Shown: piece by piece, positions 56,031 to 64,000 of the stretch
Numbering within the stretch: the first letter of the stretch is position 1
Layout of the letters: the number at the start of each line of letters is the position of its first letter
Source of the DNA: Drechslerella dactyloides
Lineage: Eukaryota > Ascomycota > Orbiliomycetes > Orbiliales > Orbiliaceae
Direction: 5' to 3'
Assembly (NCBI GenBank): GCA_020064725.1
Contig: JAGTWJ010000001.1
Span: forward strand, 2,604,001 to 2,668,000
DNA length: 64,000 nt
Notes under the pieces: generated by a model
Databases searched by the model: none
What the model was told of the DNA's origin: nothing
Seen by the model: only the letters and a program-made list of their open reading frames with translations
Translations under genes and position numbers: made by a program

Positions 56031-58287
56031 TTAAAAACTCGCGATTCCCAGCACCACCTCCCGTCCCCCCTCGCTCCACCACGGTATCGCCAGCTGCGAC
56101 CGCCCAACGTCCAACTCACCGCTGATAACGTCCCAAAACCTGCCCCGCAGCACTTCCCGGCTGTCTCCCCGCGCCGTATTCCCCACATACCCTGCCGCGA
56201 CATCCAACCACCGCGCCAGCACCGCCTCCTCCATGAACGGCAGCGCGTCCAGCATGGCCAATATACACACATCCCGCTCCGTATACGGGTCCGTCTCCGC
56301 CTCGGACGCCGCCGGCGCCGCCCCGTCCGGCGCGAGATCCTGCTGCCGCGGCGGGACGTACGCCTGCACGGGCGTCTTCGCATCCGCGCTCTCGATCCGC
56401 GCACACAGCATCTCGAGAACCACATCGGGCAAGTCGCGCTGGATGCCGCTCAGCGCCGTCGGCGGGCTCGTGTACTTGACCAGACTCGCGACCGCGAGGC
56501 GGAACTGCCGCGTGCTCAGGAACAGCGGGTACGCGGCGAAGACGGACTCGATGTAGGCCGGCAGCGCCTTGTAGCTCGACTCCACGAGCTGCGGGCAGCC
56601 GACCATCGCGAGCATGAGCGAGTGCGCGGACTCGAACGGCTCGCGGAGCAGAGGGGTGATGTGGCTTGTGAGGTACGGTGTCAGCGACGGGGAGACGATC
56701 GAGGTGCAGAAGCGCGGGGTGCACGCGGGGACGAGGTATTCGAGGGTGTTGAGGAAGTAGAGGTCGCGGAGGATGTCGGTGGGGTGGGTGGGCAGCGTGC
56801 CGACTGGAATCACAGGTGCATATACGTTAGCAGATTATACCGAATGTGTTAGAGTAGCGGAAGGGGGAGCATACTTTGGACGGGTGCGAGCTGGCCGGCG
56901 AGGCTTTCGGCCTGGCCGGGGTTTGAGAGGACGATGTCGACGCAGGCATGGTAGACAAAGGTGTAGGTGCCAAAGGCCGCGGGATTGGTGCGGTGGGTGA
57001 TAAAGTAGAAGTCGCGCAGGATGCATATGATCTGGCTGGCGAACGAGTGTATCTCTAGCATATCAATATACATATTAGCATAATTGGAAGCACACGGTTA
57101 ACATCATCGATCGTTACACACCGTTATTGCGCGCCAGGTGATGCGACTGCAGCAGCGTCCGGACGATGCTCTCGAGCACGACCACGGCGCTGAACAGCGA
57201 CGACTTGAGCACCTGCCATAGCTGCGCGGTGTTCGTCTGCGCGTGGTCGTGCGAGAGCGCCGCCGTGTCCGGGAGCGTGGATAGCTGCGTCCCCCGCCAG
57301 ATGGAGACCAGACTGCGCGAGTACGTTGCCAGAACGCTCAGCGCGCCATTGATCGTTTCCGCGTCCGCGGACGAGGCCATGGATGTCGCGGCGAGGCGCG
57401 CGAGGGTGCCCATGTTCATGATGAACGGCCGGGCGAGGAAGTCCTTGAGGCTGAAGGCGGGGATGACGGGGAGTTTTCCGCCACTACGGGCGTTGAGCGG
57501 TACGCTGCGGTCAATCTGGCGGAGAAAGTCGCCAGTCTGGTAGCCGTCGGACGAGAGAAACATGGCGGGGAGAAGCGCGCCGGTCAAAGCCTACGATATC
57601 GACAGTCAGCAACGTTGATCGAGAGAGGAACAGGAGATGCATGGATGGATGGACGGAAACACACCGGATAGTCGATCAGGTACTTGGCGTCCTCGCTCAG
57701 CACGCGAAAGGTGTTCGATATCGCCAGCACGCACGCATGGCTCTCGATCCCGGAGCTCAGAAACTCGAAATGGAAGTTGATAACCTCGAGCAGATGCGCC
57801 TCGAGGTTCGAGCGGGTCGTGAACGGCAGCCGGGCGTCGGCAGCGTCAAACGCCGCGAGCACGCCCGCGGAGACGAGCGCGTGCTTCCACCGCGGTATGC
57901 GGGCGTCCGCGCCGGCGACGACAGCCTCGACCCATTCGGCGAGCGGGAGGGCGCGGTTGGCTTCGCGCGCGCGCTCGAGCGTCGAGAGGCGGAAGATGTC
58001 GAAGACGGCCTGGGCGACGGGGAGGGTGTCCGGCGCGTTCCAGAGGGCTGGGGCGGCGAGAATCTGCGTCGTGAGCAGGGAGACGTTGAGCGGGTTCGTC
58101 AGGCGGGAGAGAGTAACGGCGCTGTTGTTGATGATGGTGCTGGAGATATGACATCGTCGGGGTCAGTTCAGTCCGGATGCGAGGAGGGATCGAAGGTATC
58201 TTACCGGACGTTGGTGCTTCGGCCGGCCGGGGTCTGCAGGGCCTGCAGGACGGCGGTGAGGAGATGTGCGCTGCCGGCCGAGTCCAT
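56031..58287 (-). CDS. PEX8: Peroxisomal import protein Pex8
   Basis: Exons 58287–58205, 58139–57665, 57590–57122, 57054–56875 and 56803–56031; 659 aa, all junctions in frame. The call rests on segments typical of filamentous-fungal Pex8: LTNPLNVSLLTTQILAAPALW near the N-terminus, TAQLWQVLKSSLFSAVVVLESI in the middle, DILRDLYFLNTLEYLVP, FRLAVASLVKYTSPPTALS, and DRSQLAIPWWSEGGREVVL-like C-terminal residues (GRSQLAIPWWSEGGREVV). Pex8 is an intraperoxisomal protein that links docking and RING-finger parts of the import machinery. The protein ends in IASF, so the C-terminal SKL seen in many fungal Pex8 proteins is absent, and no PTS2 is evident at the N-terminus. Confidence 0.85.
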
Positions 58288-58603
58288 CGCGCGAGGAAGA
58301 GGAGTGGAGGATCGTGGGGTGAGGTCGTGATGTCTGTCTGCGAAGGTGAAGTTGGCGGAGGACGCGAGCTGAGGTCCGAGTCCGAAGAGGTCAGTTCGGG
58401 AAGGGCGCTCGGCACGCGATGCACATGTGAATTGCTTTTTAAGCCGACGCCCGCCAACAGACGAGGCCGTCAAGATCAAGTTGGACGACGATGCGATGCT
58501 TGGGTATCGAATTGAATGTATCTAATATACAGGCGAATAGCAAATCTATGCATTCTATATACTATCTCGTGAGTCGTGTATCTCGCGATGATGACAGCGG
58601 CGT
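58288..58603. other. Region between PEX8 start and NSRP1 stop
   Basis: About 315 bp that should hold the PEX8 promoter and the NSRP1-like 3' end (both minus strand). No gene is seen. A frame reading through part of it is a shadow of PEX8. Confidence 0.5.
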
Positions 58604-59821
58604 CTACTTGCCGGCCTCCTTTTTCTTCTTCTCCTCGGCCTCGCGCTTCCGCTGCAGATAGCGCTCGCGGGCCGAATTGACGTCGCCCGTCGTCGTCTTG
58701 CGCAGCTTCGCCTGGCGCTCGATCTCCGCCTGTTCGGCAGCATCGTCGCGCGCGGCTCTGCGGCTGGCCTCCTCGAGCTGCTGCTCGACCATGCGGCTCT
58801 GCCGCTCCCTCATCTCCCGCTTCGCCTTGTTCGCCTGGTAGTCGTTCCCGCTTCGTGAGCCCGAATCCCTCGCGCCTCCGCCCCGCCGGTCGTCCTGGGT
58901 TCTCGACGATGACGACGACGGCTTCGGCTTCGGCTTGATGTTCAGGCCGGCGCCCAGCAGCTGCCGCTTGTCGACGACCTGTCCCTCGTCATTGACGTCG
59001 ACGGAACCCGCAGTTTTCTTGTTCAACTCGGCCGCGATCTCGGCGTCCGACCGCTCCTTCGTCTTCCGTTTGCTCGTGTCCTCCTCGTCTCCGGGTCGCG
59101 ACATCAGGAACGAGGGCTCCTCGGGCTTCTTCTCCGTCGCCTTTACGAGCTCCTCGTGCTGCTTCTCCGTGTCGTTCAAGATGTTCCTGTAGAACCCGCT
59201 GATGCCACCGGACTCCTTGTCCATTCGTTCCTGCCGCTGCCGCTCCTCTTCCTCCAGCCGTCGCATTTCCTCCTGCTGCTTCTTGTAGGCGCCCGTGACA
59301 AACTTCTCCTTGTCTCCGAACTCGTCGCCTTCCTCCTCGCGCTCCTTCTGCAGCATGCGGTCCTTGGCGCGCAGCCGGTCTCGCTCGCGGACCTTCGCGG
59401 AGGCGAGCAGGTTTTCCATGTACTTGGGCTTGCGGTCTTCGGCGTCCTGGGTGGCGGCCTTGCGACGGTTCTCGGCGGCCTTCATACTGTCCCACGCGGT
59501 GTCGTAGTCGTAGATCGAGGGGTCCTCCTCGGGATCGGCTGCCGTCGCGGCATCTTCGGACGCCGAGGGCGGCTGCCTGTCCAGGAGACCGGGTCCGGGT
59601 CGTTTTGGTTTTATCGAGGAGGATGACGACGAGGGCTTCTGGAGGCCGTACTGGGTCGCCGGCTGCTGCTTCTTGTTGAGACTGCGCGTGGGATCATCGT
59701 CCTCCGAGTCGTCGTCGTCGGCCGGGTCGCCAAAGATGGAAGGCTTCGAGAACGGCTTCGAGCCGGGCTTTGACGGCCGCGCGAGGGCGGGCTTCTGCTT
59801 GAGGCCGAAGGAGGTGCTCAT
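58604..59821 (-). CDS. NSRP1/CCDC55-family nuclear speckle splicing regulatory protein
   Basis: Single exon, 405 aa, from ATG at 59821 (MSTSFGLKQKPALARP), the conserved N-terminus of the family; the frame is open to 60082 but that part looks like GC-rich leader. The conserved core follows: PSIYDYDTAWDSMK, then KPKYMENLLASAKVRERDR, RMLQKEREEEGDEFGDKEKFVTGAYKKQQEEMRRL and FYRNIL. It is very rich in Glu, Lys, Arg, mostly helical and coiled-coil. The animal member NSRP1 binds RNA and regulates alternative splicing. The basic, charged tail suits nuclear localisation. The core match is strong; the role in this organism is inferred. Confidence 0.88.
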   Translation of the reverse strand: MSTSFGLKQKPALARPSKPGSKPFSKPSIFGDPADDDDSEDDDPTRSLNKKQQPATQYGLQKPSSSSSSIKPKRPGPGLLDRQPPSASEDAATAADPEEDPSIYDYDTAWDSMKAAENRRKAATQDAEDRKPKYMENLLASAKVRERDRLRAKDRMLQKEREEEGDEFGDKEKFVTGAYKKQQEEMRRLEEEERQRQERMDKESGGISGFYRNILNDTEKQHEELVKATEKKPEEPSFLMSRPGDEEDTSKRKTKERSDAEIAAELNKKTAGSVDVNDEGQVVDKRQLLGAGLNIKPKPKPSSSSSRTQDDRRGGGARDSGSRSGNDYQANKAKREMRERQSRMVEQQLEEASRRAARDDAAEQAEIERQAKLRKTTTGDVNSARERYLQRKREAEEKKKKEAGK

Positions 59822-60392
59822 CGCGGCGACGGTGTGATGTGGAGATGGTGGAGATGGTGGAGATGGTGGCGATGGTGGAGGTCCAAGCGAAGCTGTCGCG
59901 CGCCGTTCAGCGGACTCGGCACCGGCGCCAGCGACAGACGACGGGGTGCATCGCGATGACCGACAGGGAAGCTCTCGTCTCGGGCCGCCTCGTCGTCTCC
60001 GTCGGATCGATCGTGGCGATGGATGAACGGGAGGATCTAGATCTGGGAGAAGAGACGCGCTGCTGGCGGGGCGGCGGAGCATAAATACCCGCCCTGTGCC
60101 CCTCCTCCGCCCCGGCTAGCTGCTCCCCGCCTAACCGCCTTGCTCTTCATGATCATGTCGCCGTCGCCTCGCCGTCGCAACCTCAGCCTGACCACGCCCG
60201 CCCTCCTGCTGCTCCACCGCCCGACGAACCGATAGCCCCGCCCCTCCGACTTTCGATCCTGCCATCGACGCTCCCTCGTACTAGCTCGCCATCGGATCCC
60301 CTCCCGTCTACAGCTATCGTGCGCTCGACCCGCTGTCGCCCTCCTTCAACCTCACCTATTGGATCCTTCGACTTCTCGCCGCCGTCGCTGCC
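59822..60392. promoter_or_regulatory. Divergent promoter region NSRP1-like/capping enzyme
   Basis: About 570 bp between divergent starts. It contains a GATGGTGGA-type 9-bp repeat at about 59843–59880 next to the NSRP1-like start, and C-rich leader sequence upstream of 60393. The coding-like frame across it (minus strand) is a GC-rich extension, not conserved protein. Confidence 0.5.
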
Positions 60393-61996
60393 ATGCCGCC
60401 CGTCCCAAGCATCCCAGGCCTCAAGGCCGAGCAGTCCGTCGCCCTGCCGTTGCGCGGCGAGGTCGCCCGCTTGCTGAGGCGTAAGAACATCAGCTTCCCG
60501 GGTGAGCGCTCATCACTACCCTCCTGCCTCGTCAAAGTGCTAATCTTGAATATGTCAAAACAGGCGCGCAGCCCGTCAGCTTTGCCCAACGGCATATCGA
60601 CGAACTACACCTTGAAGAGTACGCATGCCACCGTTGCCCCGCATCATACAAACCCCATATGCCGTGCAGCCAGGCTGATATGATATACTCTCGCTCGCAT
60701 CTCCAGCTACTACGTCTGCGAGAAATCGGACGGCATCCGCTGCCTCCTCTATTGCACGCATGGCGACACGGAAGACTCCGAAGCCTACTACCTTGTATGA
60801 CCACCATCCCCCAGATCATTTCTCACGTCAAGAGCTCGAGCGCTAACAGGCTCCTCTTGGTTGCGATACAGATCGATCGAAAGAACGACTACTACTACGT
60901 CCAGGGCCTGCACTACCCGAAGACCGTGGACGACTGGTCGTCCTTCCACACCAACACCCTCGTCGACGGCGAGCTCGTAATCGACGAGAAGAAGGACGGC
61001 AGACAGGTGCTCAAGTTCCTCGTCTTCGACTGCCTGATGCTGGACGGCCAGCCGCTCATCCCGCGGTCGCTGGACAAGAGACTCGGCGTACGCCTCTCCA
61101 CCCGCTGCCTGTTGTCAATGACCCGGGCTGCAGCTGACTCGGTGTAGTACTTTAGGGAGCATTTCTTCAAGCCGTACGAGGCTCTGTGCAAAGAGTTCCC
61201 GGATGAGATGCAGTACTTTCCATTCTTGTGCGTCCGCCCTCTCCGCGAATTATATCATTTATATCACGTTTGAGTCGGCTTCTAACGGTGTTCGCAGCTT
61301 GCAATTCAAAAACATGGAACTGTCGTACGCCTTGCCCAAGATGTTTGATCAAGTCCTGCCAAATCTGCAGCATGGTAACGACGGCCTGATATTCACCGCC
61401 GTCAACGCCGAGTATCGGTTCGGCACGGACGACAAGATGTACGTTTTATACACCTATATATTCCTTTGGTTCGACTCTGAATAAATGGCATGGAATCTGT
61501 TACGTTCAACTGACGCTTCCTTTTCATGAACAGCCTCAAATGGAAACCTGCGGACGAAAACTCGGTCGACTTTCGCATGAACCTCCAGTTCCCGGAGCTG
61601 CCACCCGACGAGAGGGACGAAGACGAGGAGGGACCGCAGTACGACTGGTACGCGACGCCGCAGATCTTTTTGTCCGTTAACACCGGCTCCGGAGGATACC
61701 AGCGGTACGCGGAGATGTTCATCGAGGACGACGAGTGGGAGAAGCTGAAAGGGATGGGCGTCGAGCTGGACGAGCGGATCGTGGAGTGCGCGATGGACGA
61801 CGAGAAGCGGTGGCGGTTCAAGCGGTTCCGGAACGACAAGAAGGACGGGAATCACATTAGCGTCGTGCACAGCGTGATGGAGAGCATCCAGGACGGCGTC
61901 ACGAAGGAACACCTGCTCGATGCCGCGCCGTCGATACGGGCGGCGTGGAAGAAGCGCGCGGAGAGCAAGAAGGCGGCAACCGCAGGGCGGCCATAG
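60393..61996 (+). CDS. CEG1: mRNA capping enzyme guanylyltransferase (alpha) subunit
   Basis: Seven exons: 60393–60501, 60564–60618, 60707–60794, 60872–61087, 61148–61227, 61298–61438 and 61534–61996; 383 aa. All covalent nucleotidyltransferase motifs are present: motif I EKSDGIR with nucleophile K61, motif III VDGELVID, IIIa FLVFDCLMLDG, IV NDGLIFT, V LKWKP, and the OB-fold motif VI WRFKRFRNDKKDGN. It transfers GMP from GTP to the 5' end of nascent mRNA in the nucleus and binds the phosphorylated RNA polymerase II tail. As in other fungi it lacks a fused triphosphatase domain; that is a separate protein. It is shorter than the 459-aa yeast enzyme. Confidence 0.95.
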
Positions 61997-62816
61997 CTAC
62001 GTATAGTTGATAGCGGACAGCTGCGGTTTCTCTGGAGAGACACGTTTTGTTCTGGCGGTATTTGAGGCTCTGATTGATTCGAAGGCACGTATAGAAAGGG
62101 TGGACCGGTGTTATAGTTTATACCTCATTCGTCCTGTTTATTAGATCCGGCGGCGGAATTTCTTTATTTCTTTCTACTGTTCTTTCACGATTTCGTGTGC
62201 GACGTTGTTAAATTTTATTATAACTAGCCGACTGAATCATGCTCCCGAGGCTCTCGTGCAGCAGGGTCAGCCCGGCCAGGCTCGAGCTCCGCCCCCAGTC
62301 GTGTGTTCAAAACTGAAAGAAAAAAGGGGATGAGGTCGTGATGCATGTGAAAGCTGCTGGGTTGACGCTGTCTCGGCGGCGGGCGCGCAAGATTGCCGTT
62401 GGAATGCGCCAAGTAGAAGGAGTGGCTCTGGCGACCGCGGCCATCGGCGCCATCATATCGCCCCGACGCGCACCGCGGCCCTTTCGAAGGGATACGTGAT
62501 ATAAATACATTCCGGTGTTCACGAGCGAGCCAGGTTGACCGGCCCTTCGAGTTCCCGCCATCGGATACGTATCCTCATCTACGCAATCGATCAATACGTA
62601 CGAGTCCGGGTTCACCGGTCCCAACCAGCCGAGCGGGCCAAACAACAGAACAGACGTCACAACGGAACTTGCCTTCGATCCAGCCAACCACCCGCCACTC
62701 GAACACCGATTGCCAGCGTCCACTCACCCCACCGCGCTGAATAGTGCCGGGAAGCTTCAAACCCAGTCCCTTCAAAGCCTCTCAATCGAGAGAAAAGTTA
62801 GAGCATTTTGCAAAAA
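61997..62816. promoter_or_regulatory. CEG1 3' end and DGAT1 upstream region
   Basis: About 820 bp. T-rich just after the capping-enzyme stop, then GC-rich leader-like DNA up to the ATG at 62817. Short frames on both strands are not protein-like. No gene is supported. Confidence 0.5.
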
Positions 62817-63984
62817 ATGGAGGGGGAAGCAACCGCGAAGGCGGACCCGCCGCCGCTGCCGACCAAGCACTCGATCATACCAAAGTACAAGCACACGCTG
62901 GCCATCCACTCTAAAGCCCGCCCGTCATGTCTGTCGCACGACCGGGAGACGACGCCGTCGTTTATCGGGTTCCGGAATTTGATGGTTCTTGTATTGAGTC
63001 CGTTCCTCGAAATGGCGTTCCTTTGACGTTGTAGTGGTGGTGATGGTGGGGTGTTCTAGTGTAACCGTCGTGGCTAACGTGGAGGGGTGTGCATTACAGT
63101 CGCGGGGAACTTGCGGCTCGTCGTAGAGAACTACATGAAGGTTTGTCCAGTCTCCCTCCAATTGATTGGCGTATTATAAAAGTGCATCGCTGACCGGAGT
63201 GGCTATAATCTCTGCAGTACGGCGTTCTGATCGGCTTCTCACCCGGCAGCTTCCGCCCAGGCGACGTCCGCCTCGGCTTGCTCTGCTACCTGACGGTGCC
63301 ATGCCACCTCTACATCGCCTACTTGATCGAGCTCACGGCCGCCGCGCAGGCCCGCAGCGCTCAGGCGACGCAGAAGAAGACGGACGAGAGCAAGCCGGTC
63401 AAGCTGCGGGTGCGGTGGCGGCTTATCGCGTTTGCGCACGCACTGAACGCGACGCTGTGCTTGAGTATCTCTAGCGCGGCGGTATACTGGGTGGGTGCAG
63501 CAGCTCGATTCTGTGGACACATACGTGCAGTAGTGCTGATACGCTATCGCGGTGGATGCTATAGAATATCGACCATCCGCTGATCGGGACGTTGTGCGAA
63601 ACGCATGCAGGTATGGTACGACCAGTTCTTTGCTCCCACGCCCAAATCCACGGCACCGGTTACAATTAATTCCGTGTCACGGAATCAGCCGCTAACGTAG
63701 CATGTGTGCATGTGTACAGTGATCGTATGGCTGAAGCTGCTCTCCTACGCATTCACGAACCGCGACCTGCGCGACTCGTTCCTGGAGAATCACCCGGTGC
63801 CGGCGGTCTACGCCGCCTGCCCCTACCCGGAGAACATCACGCTGGGCAACCTCACGTACTTTTGGTGGGCGCCGACGCTGGTGTATCAGCCTGTGTATCC
63901 GCGCTCTCCGAGCTTCCGGATGAGCTTCTTCCTCAAACGGTTCGGCGAGATGATTGGACTGAGCGTTGCAATCTGGTTTCTCAC
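62817..63984 (+). CDS. Diacylglycerol O-acyltransferase 1 (MBOAT family), N-terminal part
   Basis: Exons 62817–62997, 63100–63140, 63218–63490, 63565–63610 and 63720–63984; partial, continuing beyond the window after a GTGAGT donor at 63985. DGAT1 features: FIGFRNLMVLVL…AGNLRLVVENYMKYGVLIGF in the first helix, a charged loop, then the LGNLTYFWWAPTLVYQPVYPR block that separates DGAT1 from sterol acyltransferases (whose matching motif is different), and FLKRFGEMIGL. The family esterifies diacylglycerol with acyl-CoA to triacylglycerol in the ER for lipid droplets. The catalytic His/Asn part of MBOAT is beyond the right edge. The first donor, GTCCGT, is weak but is the only one that keeps frame. 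Confidence 0.88.
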
Positions 63985-64000
63985 GTGAGTTGTATCTTGT

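Noticed and set aside
59822..60082. N-terminal extension of the NSRP1-like protein
   Set aside because: The frame is open, but the conserved start is MSTSFGLKQKP; the extension is GC-rich leader with 9-bp repeats.
1..64000. CRISPR arrays, rRNA and tRNA genes, intact transposons
   Set aside because: No regularly spaced repeats, rRNA cores or transposase/reverse transcriptase motifs were seen. tRNAs cannot be excluded by eye and would need tRNAscan-SE.

Overview
This window looks like nuclear DNA of a filamentous ascomycete (Pezizomycotina-type). The genes are split by short GT–AG introns of about 50–100 nt with CTAAC/CTAAT branch points. The gene set is typical for such fungi: an Aurora kinase, Bud4 with a C-terminal PH domain, a Pex8 peroxin, a hydrophobin, an Akr1-type DHHC acyltransferase and a Zrt3-type zinc transporter. 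Exon models were built by hand from splice signals and reading-frame continuity. Family names rest on recognised motifs, not on a database search.

Layout. 0–16 kb is housekeeping: the end of an Aurora kinase, ATP23 (−), PRO1 (+), MRH4 (−), a long divergent upstream region, BUD4 (+) and POP3 (−). 16.7–17.8 kb holds a six-exon hydrophobin (−). 17.8–21.5 kb is gene-poor. 21.5–26.3 kb has CYS4 and AKR1. 26.3–38.3 kb is a gene-poor accessory stretch with a small GPI-type secreted protein, a secreted protein made by internal exon duplication, a bacterial-type maltosyltransferase GlgE, a broken trehalose synthase (TreS) start and a small MABP-like beta-prism protein. 38.3–64 kb returns to housekeeping: a CLC chloride channel, a GDSL esterase (IAH1-like), a protein with a degenerate retropepsin-like domain, a PTS1-bearing isochorismatase, an L-type lectin, ZRT3, STE14, PEX8, an NSRP1/CCDC55 splicing regulator, the mRNA capping guanylyltransferase and the start of a DGAT1.

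The most striking element is at 33.1–35.6 kb. A 655-residue, GC-rich, intronless GlgE (maltose-1-phosphate:alpha-1,4-glucan maltosyltransferase) with all three expected catalytic acids sits in AT-rich fungal DNA. Directly downstream on the same strand is a remnant of the first ~100 residues of TreS, cut by two TAA stops and a frameshift. This is the gene order of an actinobacterial trehalose-to-alpha-glucan operon, so a multi-gene bacterial segment appears to have been captured, with glgE kept and treS lost. A well-formed spliceosomal intron (33094–33184) lies in the leader just before the glgE start, which suggests adaptation to fungal expression.

Other links: the isochorismatase ends in SKL, so it should enter the peroxisome whose import factor Pex8 is encoded 8 kb away, and that Pex8 itself lacks a C-terminal SKL. 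Two genes (CLC and IAH1-like) need GC–AG introns, and two genes need internal exons of only 14 and 16 nt.
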